A DNA stretch of 33,527 nucleotides from JAWAFD01 sp964467175 (GTDB lineage: Archaea; Micrarchaeota; Micrarchaeia; Anstonellales; J096), in NCBI GenBank assembly GCA_964467175.1, contig CAYXNY010000034.1, positions 1 to 33,527 of the forward strand, in the 5' to 3' direction. A model generated the notes under the pieces. The model did no database searches. It was given only the letters and a program-made list of their open reading frames with translations, and had not been told where the DNA came from. Shown in pieces: positions 14,527-22,651 of this stretch. Within the stretch, counting starts at the first letter, position 1, and every line of letters begins with the position of its first letter. A program made the position numbers and the translations under genes.

Positions 14527-15699
14527 GTGTTTTCGGAGCTGAAAAAACTTAACAAGAACATAATCCTGCTTGGTTTTGTGAGCATGCTTACGGACATCTC
14601 CAGCGAGATGGTTTTTTCCATCCTGCCGGTATTTATGTCCGCGGGGCTCATGCTGGACAAGTTTTTCATAGGTTTGATCGAGGGTGTTGCCGATGCAACG
14701 GCGAACCTCTCAAAATTCCTCTCTCCATTTCTTGAGAAAAAATTCAAGAAAAAACCGGTTATTCTTTTTGGCTATGCGCTTTCCGCATTCCTCAAGCCTC
14801 TGTTTGCTTTTGCAAATTCAGGTGTTTTTGTTTTTTTCCTAAGGGCGTTTGAAAGAGTGGGGAAGGGAATTAGAGGCCCTGCAAGAGATGCGATGGTTGC
14901 AGACCTATCTTCCTCAAAAATTCGCGGGAAGGCTTTCGGGTTGCACAGGATGATGGATACGCTCGGCGCAGTGATGGGACCGTTTTTTGCTTTTCTAATC
15001 TTGAGTTTTTATACCAACGATTTCTCGCTGGTTTTTCTTCTCTCATTCATTCCCGGCATTCTTTCAGTCCTTCTCCTCTATTTCTTCGTTTCTGAGCCAA
15101 AACCTCGCGAAAAAAACTCAAAAAACAACCACTCCGAGATAAGCATAGCAAAAGGAAGCTACAACTGGTTCCTCCTCTCCGCAAGCTTTTTTGCTCTCGG
15201 CAGCATGAGCTTTGCTTTTCTTTTGATAAGGGTGCAGGAGCTTGGAATGAAAATTGCTTTCGTTCCCCTCGCCTACCTTCTTTTCAACGTTGTCTATGCT
15301 GTTTTTTCCATTCCCTTCGGAGCCCTCGCGGATAGGATAGGTAGCGTAAGGGCGATTTCCCTCGCCTACCTTCTTTTCTTTTTTGCATTCCTCATCTTTG
15401 CGCTCTCAAATGATGTACTGTTCTCTGTTATTGCGCTCGTTGTTTATGGAATGGCAACTGCCGGCTCCGAAACCCTGCAGAGAACGCTTGCCTCCCAAAT
15501 TGTTCCAAAAGAAAAAATGACCGGCGGGTTTGCGACCTACCAAGGGATTACCGGCCTGCTCCTCCTTCCGGCAAGCCTCGTTGCAGGATTTCTTTGGTCC
15601 GCGTTCTCTCCATCGGCAGCATTTATTTTTTCCGCGGCATGCTCCCTTCTCGCATTGCTTTTTGTTCAAAAAGTTTCGACAAAAATCAGGAGGGGTTAA
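14527..15699 (+). CDS. MFS transporter
   Basis: 390 residues with about 12 hydrophobic helices in two halves separated by a polar loop (FVSEPKPREKNSKNNHSE, ~190-207). The second half carries the loop motif GALADRIGSVR, the counterpart of MFS motif A. LISSEMVFSILP-type residues open the first helix (LTDISSEMVFSILPVFM). The family is secondary transport, but substrate and direction are not readable. The start is GTG at 14527, 17-25 bases after TATA-like ATTTTTAAAC (14501-14510), so the message may be leaderless. Next is a cation antiporter gene on the same strand, 29 bases on. Confidence 0.88.
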   Translation: MFSELKKLNKNIILLGFVSMLTDISSEMVFSILPVFMSAGLMLDKFFIGLIEGVADATANLSKFLSPFLEKKFKKKPVILFGYALSAFLKPLFAFANSGVFVFFLRAFERVGKGIRGPARDAMVADLSSSKIRGKAFGLHRMMDTLGAVMGPFFAFLILSFYTNDFSLVFLLSFIPGILSVLLLYFFVSEPKPREKNSKNNHSEISIAKGSYNWFLLSASFFALGSMSFAFLLIRVQELGMKIAFVPLAYLLFNVVYAVFSIPFGALADRIGSVRAISLAYLLFFFAFLIFALSNDVLFSVIALVVYGMATAGSETLQRTLASQIVPKEKMTGGFATYQGITGLLLLPASLVAGFLWSAFSPSAAFIFSAACSLLALLFVQKVSTKIRRG

Positions 15700-15728
15700 A
15701 TTTTTAATCTCTTCTTCGATATTCTCTT

Positions 15729-16697
15729 ATGGTTTTGTTCGAATCAATTACCCTTCTAGTTTCGCTTGCAGCTCTTTCAAAGTCCTCCAGCATGGTAGTT
15801 GAAAACCTCGTGAAGCTTTCCAAATTTTTCGGCATAAGCCAGATAGCCATAGGTTTTATCCTGCTCGCGGCCTCCACCACCCTCCCAGAACTCTCGGTTT
15901 CCATCATCTCCTCTTCACTCGGCGAGGGGGCGGTCGCCGCCGGAAATGTGTTTGGTTCAAACATAGCAAACATCCTCCTCATCTTTGGTCTTGGAGGATT
16001 TTTGTACGGCCTGGCAATCAAGAGGGATGAACTAAGAGATATTGCGATTGTGCTGGTGCTTACAACTATAATCTCCTCTTACATAATATTCAATAGTTCA
16101 GTAAGTGGAAGGGCCCTGGGTTTTCTTGAAGGGATTGTTCTTCTCATGCTTTTTCTGGGTTATATACTTTACATTTTTACAGAAAGAAAAAAAGAAAATT
16201 CAGGAGAGAATTCAATCACAAAGAAAGAGGCGCTTCATGCGTTCCTCTTCTTCTGCGCATCCATACTTCTTGTATTCATCAGCGCCGGATTTGTTGTTGA
16301 ATCCGCGGTAAAGATAGCAAGATTTCTCCGCATCACAGAGAGCTTCATAGGCGCCACCATCATTGCAATCGGCACCTCCCTCCCGGAAATTTCCATATGC
16401 CTTGAAGCGATAAGAAAAAAACACTACGGAATAGCTTTGGGCGACGCAATAGGCGCCAACATGATAAACCTCACCCTTGTGCTCGGAACAGCATCCGTAA
16501 TAAACCCGATATCTGTGCTCCTGCCCGTTTTCATAGCCGCCCTTCTATTTGCTATCGTGGCGAATATGCTTCTTTTCTATGCCGCCGCAGTAAACAGGGG
16601 CTTGAAAAAAACCAGCGGTTTTTTGTTCCTGCTCATGTACGCGATTTATATTATAACAATTTTCTACCTTCAGGTCGGCGAGCTTGCTCAAACATAA
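15729..16697 (+). CDS. Ca2+/cation antiporter (CaCA family, YrbG/NCX-like)
   Basis: 322 residues with about ten membrane helices and the two inverted alpha repeats of the family. The first has STTLPE (49-54) and GNVFGSNIAN (72-81). The second has GTSLPE (215-220) and GDAIGANMIN (238-247). The Glu and Asn/Ser side chains of these repeats bind Ca2+ and Na+. The repeats are separated by a short charged cytoplasmic loop (TERKKENSGENS), far shorter than in eukaryotic NCX. The likely role is Ca2+ extrusion against Na+ or H+. It follows the MFS gene closely and converges on the deoxyhypusine synthase gene. Confidence 0.93.
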   Translation: MVLFESITLLVSLAALSKSSSMVVENLVKLSKFFGISQIAIGFILLAASTTLPELSVSIISSSLGEGAVAAGNVFGSNIANILLIFGLGGFLYGLAIKRDELRDIAIVLVLTTIISSYIIFNSSVSGRALGFLEGIVLLMLFLGYILYIFTERKKENSGENSITKKEALHAFLFFCASILLVFISAGFVVESAVKIARFLRITESFIGATIIAIGTSLPEISICLEAIRKKHYGIALGDAIGANMINLTLVLGTASVINPISVLLPVFIAALLFAIVANMLLFYAAAVNRGLKKTSGFLFLLMYAIYIITIFYLQVGELAQT

Positions 16698-16710
16698 GCC
16701 CAGCGGATTC

Positions 16711-17682
16711 TTACCATCCCAGCACATAGGCAAAAATAAGCGGCGCGACTATTGTTGCATCAGATTCTATCATAAATTTCGGTGTTTTTTCATCCAATTT
16801 TCCCCACGTTATCTTTTCGTTCGGCACCGCGCCCGAGTAGGAGCCGTAGCTTGTGGTTGAATCGCTTATCTGGCAGAAATAAGACCAGCAAGGAACATTT
16901 TCTTTCATATCCTGTTTTATAAGAGGGACAACGCAGATCGGAAAGTCGCCTGCGATTCCTCCGCCTATCTGGAAAAATCCAATCTTTGATTTTTTTGATT
17001 CTTCCTTATACCATCTAATAAGCTCTTTCATGTAATGCAAGCCGGATTTAACAGTGTTAAGATTTTTTATTATTCCTTTTAAATACGATGCAACGAACAT
17101 ATTTCCGCAGGTTGAATCTTCCCATCCCGGTACAAAAAGCGGAAGGTTTTTCTCTGCCGCCGCAACGACCCAGCTGTCCTTCGGGTCAATCTCGTAGTAT
17201 TTTTTCAGCTTTCCAGACCTGACCAGCGCATACGCATACTCGTGAGGGAGCATGGGTTCGTTCTTTTCATCCTTTTCTTTCCAAATTTCCAGTAGATATT
17301 TTTCAATTGATCTCATAGCCTCGTCTTCAGGGATGCAGGTATCTGTGACGCGGTTGAACCCGGCTTCAAAAAGTTTTTTCTCTTCTTCCGCAGTAAGTTC
17401 GCGGTAGTTCGGAATTCTTTTATAGTGCGAATGGGCAACAAGGTTGTACAGGTCCTCCTCCAAGTTCGCGCCCGTGCAGCTTATTGCATGCACCTTGTCT
17501 TTTCTGATCATTTCAGCAAGGCTTTTTCCTATTTCCGCCGTGCTCATCGCACCAGCCAGCGTAAGAAACATTTTTCCGCCTGAATCCAAGAGCTCGCAGT
17601 ACGCCTCTGCCGCATCAACAACAACAGCAGCGTTGAAATGCTTAAAGTGTTCCTTCATAAAATTTTTTATCGCATAATTCAT
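16711..17682 (-). CDS. dys: Deoxyhypusine synthase
   Basis: Transfers the aminobutyl group of spermidine to a lysine of aIF5A using NAD+. 323 residues. NAD/substrate regions include LTLAGAMSTA (~41-50), SCTGANLEED, PGWEDSTCGN and QIGGGIAGDFPI. The catalytic Lys aligns with Lys295 in TWGKL, as in human SWGKI (Lys329). A TATA-like CATTTAAATTTT (minus strand, about 17709-17720) and GGTGCTGAA before the ATG support the start. No aIF5A gene lies in the window. Some archaeal homologues are agmatine-type deoxyhypusine synthases, which the sequence alone cannot exclude. Confidence 0.92.
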   Translation of the reverse strand: MNYAIKNFMKEHFKHFNAAVVVDAAEAYCELLDSGGKMFLTLAGAMSTAEIGKSLAEMIRKDKVHAISCTGANLEEDLYNLVAHSHYKRIPNYRELTAEEEKKLFEAGFNRVTDTCIPEDEAMRSIEKYLLEIWKEKDEKNEPMLPHEYAYALVRSGKLKKYYEIDPKDSWVVAAAEKNLPLFVPGWEDSTCGNMFVASYLKGIIKNLNTVKSGLHYMKELIRWYKEESKKSKIGFFQIGGGIAGDFPICVVPLIKQDMKENVPCWSYFCQISDSTTSYGSYSGAVPNEKITWGKLDEKTPKFMIESDATIVAPLIFAYVLGW

Positions 17683-17740
17683 TTCAGCACCAATAAAAAT
17701 TATACAAAAAAAATTTAAATGTTTTGTATTTTTGCGCTAG

Positions 17741-17971
17741 AAGCCTGTTGCAAATTATCTCTCAAAAAACCCGCTGCCGCAAAAAACAAAAAATAAAAAA
17801 ACTAAAAAACCCGCACTTTGCTTTTCTGCCATTCTATTTTCCTTATCTTTTACGAGAAGCGAAAGCGGATATTTTTTATTTATTTTTTATTTTTTATAAT
17901 TTTTTTATTTAAGTATTTAATCGAATTTTTAAGCGAATAGCGGTTAAAATGTTTAAATTTGCAACACCCTA
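17741..17971. mobile_element. MITE-like non-autonomous element, copy A
   Basis: 231 bases, A/T-rich, no coding capacity. The left end reads AAGCCTGTTGCAAATT and the right end, inverted, TAGGGTGTTGCAAATT, so 11 terminal bases (TGTTGCAAATT) match at the same offset. It is bounded by GCGCTAG on both sides (17734-17740 and 17972-17978), a likely 7-base target duplication. The interior shares long stretches with copy B at 33158: a block around TTTTACGAGAAGCGAA, then an A/T tract, then AGCGGTTAAAA. It fills most of the gap between dys and the Cys-rich lipoprotein gene. Confidence 0.75.
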
Positions 17972-18040
17972 GCGCTAGGTTCAAAGGGGCCTGCCCGCTA
18001 CAACCAGAACAAATTTAAACTCTTGCTGAGAATCTGCCCC

Positions 18041-18457
18041 ATGAAAAAAAGAAAAATAGTTTTTGGTTTGGTTTTTGTAATTCTGCTTCTCGCAGGCTGC
18101 TGCGGGCTCACGGGCCCTTCCGCCTTAGGATGCACTACTTACGGCGAAGCTTGCACAGAATTCTGCAACAAGGCAAGGGGAACTGCTTTTGATTACGGGC
18201 CGAACTGCTTCTCGCAGTGCATGGATGACGTCAGGTCTCAAGGGCTGGGGGATGCGACCACCTGCTGCAAAGAAAGCATGAAGCAGCAGTGCGAACGCGT
18301 CTGCAAAAGCAGGCTCTCCGCCATAGCCGCCAAATACGGACAGCCGCTGGATGAGGAGGAGGTTGGGGAGTGCATGGACGAGTGCGTGGGCGCGTACATT
18401 GCAATAGGCATGTCTCCGGACAGCTGCAGTTTGATTGATATGGAATCTTTAGAATAA
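18041..18457 (+). CDS. Small Cys-rich lipoprotein
   Basis: 138 residues from the ATG at 18041. MKKRK followed by a hydrophobic run and the lipobox LLAGC indicate export and lipid attachment at Cys20 or its neighbour. The mature part has about 16 cysteines in CxxxC-like spacings (ACTEFCNKA, NCFSQCMDD, TTCCKE, QCERVCKS, ECMDECVG). This suggests a disulfide-bonded helical hairpin or metal-binding protein outside the cell. No family is recognised. TATA-like AATTTAAAC (18012-18020) lies ~25 bases before 18041, favouring this start over the ATG six codons upstream. Confidence 0.72.
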   Translation: MKKRKIVFGLVFVILLLAGCCGLTGPSALGCTTYGEACTEFCNKARGTAFDYGPNCFSQCMDDVRSQGLGDATTCCKESMKQQCERVCKSRLSAIAAKYGQPLDEEEVGECMDECVGAYIAIGMSPDSCSLIDMESLE

Positions 18458-18499
18458 TTGCAGGTAGCGAATAGATGCTTGCGCTTGTCAGCAAAAAGA

Positions 18500-18557
18500 T
18501 CTACTCAGACCGCACGTCAATCATCATTGATCAGAGTCGTACGTGTCATCATTACAT
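18500..18557 (-). ncRNA. C/D-box sRNA guiding 2'-O-methylation
   Basis: On the minus strand, all four boxes are present and evenly spaced: C ATGATGA (18552-18546), D' CTGA (18534-18531), C' ATGATGA (18527-18521), D CTGA (18508-18505). The guides are 11 and 12 bases and the D'-C' spacer is 3 bases, the standard archaeal layout assembled with L7Ae, Nop5 and fibrillarin. A run of five T follows the D box. By the fifth-base rule, the D guide would direct methylation of 16S C1402 (E. coli numbering) with one mismatch. The D' guide has a 7-base match placing it at G1497. Both are in the decoding site. The targets are from memory of conserved 16S sequence. Confidence 0.85.
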
Positions 18558-18565
18558 CAATTATG

Positions 18566-18585
18566 CGAACAATTTAATTTAAACC
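18566..18585. promoter_or_regulatory. Probable bidirectional promoter for the C/D sRNA and rad50
   Basis: The A/T tract AATTTAATTTAAACC centred near 18578 reads as a TATA-like element in both directions. It lies ~28 bases before the rad50 ATG on the plus strand and ~22 bases before the predicted 5' end of the sRNA on the minus strand. No other TATA-like site serves either transcript. Confidence 0.55.
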
Positions 18586-18604
18586 TTTTCTCCCATAACC
18601 CATC

Positions 18605-20872
18605 ATGCTTCTTTCAGTTCGGCTTGTCAATTGGACATCTCACACCGATACTTTGCTGGAATTCGGCAAAGGAGCGAACCTTCTTGTAGGTGTAATGGGG
18701 TCCGGAAAAAGCTCTGTTTTTGATGCAGTAAGCTTCGCGCTGTTCGGCTCTTTTCCCGCGCTTGAATCTAGGAAGCTCAAGCTTGAGGATATAATAAGGT
18801 TCGGTGAAAAGCGCGCGAGGGTTGAGTTATCCTTTTTGTGGAAAAACAAAAAATATTCAATAATACGGGAGATTGAGAAAAATAAAACAGATGCACGGAT
18901 TTATGAAGACGGGAAACTTGTTGATAAGGGACAGAATGCAGTTACTTCCTATGTTGAAAACCTTCTCAACATAGATTACGACCTTTTCACGAGGGCGGTC
19001 TACTCAGAGCAGAACAACATATCCTACTTTCTGAATCTGCCGCCCGCAAAAAGAAAGGAAGAGATAGACCGGCTGCTCGGGCTGGACAGGTTTGAAAAGG
19101 CGGCGAAAGGAGCGACATTGGTTGCGAACAGGCTGAAAAAGGAAATCGAGCGGGAAAAGCTTTTGCTGAATGAGAAAAACGAGAAAGAAATTTTGGAAAT
19201 GCTCGAAAAAACCTCCAGTGAAACAAAAGTAATTGAGGGGGAGATTGAAAAAGTAAAGGAAGACCTTGGAAAAACAGAAAAGCTTCTCGCAGTAAGCAAA
19301 AAAAATTATGAAGAAATGGAGAAAAAAAGAAAAACCCATGCAGAGCTTTCCTCCAAAATTTCATCGCTGAAAGGAACCATCTTTGCGTTGAAGGAGTACG
19401 AAAAAATGAAAATGCCGAATGTGGGGGAGCTGAGAAAAAAGAAGGAGGAAATAAAGGCAAAAATTCTCGCCTTTAGGGAAAGAAAATCAAAAATACAGAA
19501 GGAGCTAAGCGCGATGCAGAAAAGGGCTGGTGAGATTGCGGAGAAGCAGAAAAGAAGGGAAGAGATTCTGAAAAGAATTCCCGAAATTGAGGAAAAAATA
19601 AAATCGATAAGCGCAGGCAGAACAAGAGAAAAAATTGAAAAAGAGCTGGAAAAGAATAAAGCAAAACTTATTGAATGTAGGGAAAAACTTTTTTTCCTTC
19701 AGAAAAAAATAGAAGAAGCGCAGGTCTCTATAAAAACCGTGAAGGGGAAAGATATCTGCCCGGTCTGCCTGACAAAACTTGATGAGAAAAAGCAGGAGCA
19801 TATTGAAAAGGAATGGGAAGAAAAAATACTAGGATTTAAAAAGGAATTTTCAGAGGAGAATAAAAAAGCCGCGGAATTTTCGGAACGGATAAAGGAGGAC
19901 GAAAAAACCACAGGTATGCTGAGAGAGATGGAAAAACAATTGGAATTTTTGAAAAAAAATATCCCAGAAATAGAAGATGGAAGAAAAATCGAAGATGAAA
20001 TAAGGAAGCACGAAAAGGAAAACTCGCTGATAGTTAAGGAGGAAGAAGCGAACACGAAGCTCTACTCTGAGATTTCTGAAAAGGAAAAAAGCGCAAACGA
20101 AATAATTTCAAAAAAACAGGCGCTTGAAAATGCAAAAATGGAGCTCGAAAAAGCCGAGAAGCAGATTGCTGAAATAGGGTTTGAGGAGGAAAAATACGGG
20201 CACGTTTCCAGCCAGTACCAAAATGCGAAGGAAAGATATTCTACACTTAAAGTTATTGTTGAAGAAAAGGAAAAGCTCCTAAAAGAGAAAAAAATCAAGA
20301 TGGAGCTTTGCAAAAAAAACATCGAGCAGATCGAGAGATCGAAGAAATACATCTCAAGAATTGAAAAAATGTTTGAGGATTTTGCAATCTACAGGAGTGC
20401 CCTAGCGGATATACAGGTGAAACTTAGAAACGAACTGATAGAAGCCATAAACTCCGCGCTTGTTGAAGTATGGCCTATGGCTTATCCCTATTCCGATTAT
20501 CAGAGGGCAAGGGTGAGCGCAGATGGAAAGGATTACAGGTTCGAATTGTTCTCTAATGGTGAATGGATAGAACTTGAGAAGGTTGCGAGTGGAGGGGAAA
20601 AGGCATGCTTTGCAATCGCGTTGAGAATCTCTCTTGCGATTGTGCTCACCCAGAACATAAACCTGCTTGTTCTGGACGAGCCAACGCACAATCTTGATGC
20701 GAATGCAATAAACATCTTATCGCAGGCAATAGAAAAAACCCTTCCCTCTTTGATAAACCAGTTCTTCATAATCACGCATGAAGAATCCTTGATGGGCGCG
20801 AATTTCACAAAGGCATACCAGTTTAGAAGGGAAAAAACCTCCACGGACCCGACGGTTGTTGAGGAAATTTAG
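18605..20872 (+). CDS. rad50: Rad50 DNA double-strand-break repair ATPase
   Basis: 755-residue SMC-like ATPase, partner of the Mre11 nuclease. Walker A GVMGSGKS is at 29-36 and the Q-loop near EQNNIS (135-140). Two long coiled-coil arms (about 160-375 and 395-600) flank the zinc hook CPVC at 385-388. The ABC signature SGGEK is at 662-666, Walker B LLVLDEPT near 688-695 and the H-loop in IITHEE. It is shorter than typical archaeal Rad50 (usually over 850), through shorter arms. Unusually, no mre11, herA or nurA gene is beside it. The start fits a TATA element ~28 bases upstream. Confidence 0.93.
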   Translation: MLLSVRLVNWTSHTDTLLEFGKGANLLVGVMGSGKSSVFDAVSFALFGSFPALESRKLKLEDIIRFGEKRARVELSFLWKNKKYSIIREIEKNKTDARIYEDGKLVDKGQNAVTSYVENLLNIDYDLFTRAVYSEQNNISYFLNLPPAKRKEEIDRLLGLDRFEKAAKGATLVANRLKKEIEREKLLLNEKNEKEILEMLEKTSSETKVIEGEIEKVKEDLGKTEKLLAVSKKNYEEMEKKRKTHAELSSKISSLKGTIFALKEYEKMKMPNVGELRKKKEEIKAKILAFRERKSKIQKELSAMQKRAGEIAEKQKRREEILKRIPEIEEKIKSISAGRTREKIEKELEKNKAKLIECREKLFFLQKKIEEAQVSIKTVKGKDICPVCLTKLDEKKQEHIEKEWEEKILGFKKEFSEENKKAAEFSERIKEDEKTTGMLREMEKQLEFLKKNIPEIEDGRKIEDEIRKHEKENSLIVKEEEANTKLYSEISEKEKSANEIISKKQALENAKMELEKAEKQIAEIGFEEEKYGHVSSQYQNAKERYSTLKVIVEEKEKLLKEKKIKMELCKKNIEQIERSKKYISRIEKMFEDFAIYRSALADIQVKLRNELIEAINSALVEVWPMAYPYSDYQRARVSADGKDYRFELFSNGEWIELEKVASGGEKACFAIALRISLAIVLTQNINLLVLDEPTHNLDANAINILSQAIEKTLPSLINQFFIITHEESLMGANFTKAYQFRREKTSTDPTVVEEI

Positions 20873-20914
20873 AAAAATGCTTATTTTTAAATTTTATCAA
20901 TCAAAGAATATACT

Positions 20915-21262
20915 GTGGGATTGGTCGACAGAACCCTAAAAGCAGTTTTCATGGGAATTGCATTTTCATTACCTTTACATTCAGTTTTTGCTAACGGGAG
21001 AGTTGATAGTATGGTTGATACAACACAAATGAGTCAATACCAACACATATATAATGAGATAATAAAAATGAAAAAAGATGAGACTAAAGTTTTTGCGGAT
21101 GTAGATATAAAGATGCTACGCAAGATAGCAAGAGATGCTGAGAAATCTACAGGAAAGTTATACTCAGTCATTCCTATTGAAGGAGGCGGGTGCGAAATCG
21201 CATGTCTTGGAAATTTTTTAGACTTTATTCCAAAAATAACCCCCGAGATGCTCACTCAGTAG
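20915..21262 (+). CDS. Small secreted protein, unknown function
   Basis: 115 residues. Residues ~8-25 form a hydrophobic signal peptide (AVFMGIAFSLPLHSVFANG) with a likely cut after SVFA. The mature part is short, helical and charged, ending in a Gly/Cys-containing segment (GGGCEIACLGNF). The GTG start at 20915 is about 26 bases after TATA-like TTTTTAAATTTT (20884-20895), which suits a leaderless message. I recognise no family. Its 3' end overlaps the convergent transglutaminase-like gene by 11 bases. Confidence 0.6.
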   Translation: MGLVDRTLKAVFMGIAFSLPLHSVFANGRVDSMVDTTQMSQYQHIYNEIIKMKKDETKVFADVDIKMLRKIARDAEKSTGKLYSVIPIEGGGCEIACLGNFLDFIPKITPEMLTQ

Positions 21263-22616
21263 GCGTTTCGCCGAATTTTTTCAGTATATACTCTAGATAG
21301 CGTTTTTGATAGTCTTTTATCTCGTGAGTTCTGGCGTATTCTTTTAATAATTCCAGCAATAGCCCGCTAGTTCTTTTCCATGTTGCTTTAGAAAGTTTTT
21401 CCAAGGCAAATCTAAATACGTACTCCTTAAGAGTTTCATCACCCTTTTCCAGGACATGCGCCATTCCAGCGGATGAGTATAATTCAATATCATCCGGTGT
21501 AATTCCATAAATTTTATCTAAGTTATTTTCGTACATATACTCGGCTAAATTCCCGCCACCTATCGCGAGGGAATAGTATCCAACGACATTAAACCAGCTA
21601 GGGTATTCTTTATAAAGAATCATCAATTCTGCTATTTCCTTTGGTTCCTCTATAGATACCTTATCAGTATTAATCCCCTGCAAAAACAAAACCCAAGCCA
21701 ATCCATTTATCGTTGTTTTAGTTATCAAACCAAGTTGAATAGCGGCCCTGTAGATTAGTTCGGCGTTGCTCAACAAAAGATCCCTTTCTGTTCCTGTTTT
21801 ATCTCGTGCTTCAATTAACAGATATGTTGCATAATTGCTAAAAAATAAACCGACCATCGCATTAAAAGTGTCGTAAATTTTATACTCAACAAGTTGAAGG
21901 TTTGCTTTTTCAAAATGTTTTCTTATCATTTCTTCATTCATCTTTCCTTCTCTAAAATACACCCCACCAACATCTTTCAAAGCCCCATCAAGAACATAAA
22001 TTTTTCCTTCGCCTTCTAAAAAAATAAACGAATGCGCTTGTGATACTCCTTCATCTGTTTTAATTAAACATTCTACTATCTTTGGATTTTGATTTTTCAG
22101 ATAACTTACACTATAGGCAATAAAGGTGAACTCAAGACAACCTATTTTCTCTTGTTTTTCCGGATTAATTTCGTCAAGATATTTTGGTTTCTCAAAGGTC
22201 TGTTCCCAGCTTAAGCTTGAGATTAGATAAAGATACCCTGCGCTTATTCTTTCCAAAACCGTTCCTGTGGCGGCGTTGTATCCTTCATTAAACTGGTTCG
22301 CAAGGGTTTTAGGAATCTGTCTTATTCTTTCAACATCTGGAAATTGAGGAAGAAAAGGTTCTTCCAAAGAATATTGTTTGGCCAGGTTCATTATTGTTAA
22401 AACTACTTCTGGATGCTTCTCTGCCCAGTCAAACAAAGCCCTCATTAGGTAAGGATTCCTTTCTTCAATTCCCTTTTTGAAATCCTGAAAACTAGTTAAG
22501 TATTCCTTCGCCTTTTCATATTCTTTGTATCCCTCCGCTTCTTTTTTGAATGATTTGAACAGTTCAATAGGTGTGGGCCCTTCAAGTTTCTTCAATTCAG
22601 GGAGGGCGTAAGCCAT
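21252..22616 (-). CDS. Transglutaminase-like cysteine-protease-fold protein
   Basis: 454 residues, mostly helical. The middle carries a Cys-His-Asp pattern in transglutaminase/papain order: KIGCLEFTF (Cys160), QAHSFIF (His195) and YVLDGA (Asp210). The surrounding strand pattern (IVECLIK, HSFIFLEGEGKIYVLD) fits that fold. The flanking ~150 N-terminal and ~240 C-terminal residues are helical and unassigned. A TATA-like TTTTTAAAC (minus strand, 22647-22639) is ~26 bases before the ATG at 22616. Upstream of that ATG the frame stays open and encodes a basic-hydrophobic stretch (KRVFLNNFLNTFLLALV) like a signal peptide, but no ATG, GTG or TTG precedes it. Activity is inferred from the triad only. 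Confidence 0.65.
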   Translation of the reverse strand: MAYALPELKKLEGPTPIELFKSFKKEAEGYKEYEKAKEYLTSFQDFKKGIEERNPYLMRALFDWAEKHPEVVLTIMNLAKQYSLEEPFLPQFPDVERIRQIPKTLANQFNEGYNAATGTVLERISAGYLYLISSLSWEQTFEKPKYLDEINPEKQEKIGCLEFTFIAYSVSYLKNQNPKIVECLIKTDEGVSQAHSFIFLEGEGKIYVLDGALKDVGGVYFREGKMNEEMIRKHFEKANLQLVEYKIYDTFNAMVGLFFSNYATYLLIEARDKTGTERDLLLSNAELIYRAAIQLGLITKTTINGLAWVLFLQGINTDKVSIEEPKEIAELMILYKEYPSWFNVVGYYSLAIGGGNLAEYMYENNLDKIYGITPDDIELYSSAGMAHVLEKGDETLKEYVFRFALEKLSKATWKRTSGLLLELLKEYARTHEIKDYQKRYLEYILKKFGETPTE

Positions 22617-22651
22617 AACAAGAGCTAGTAAGAAAGTGTTTAAAAAGTTGT

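Noticed and set aside
17971..18010. A possible tRNA 3' half (GGTTCAAA followed by ACCA-like sequence)
   Set aside because: The bases around GGTTCAAA do not form a T stem, and no matching 5' half exists.
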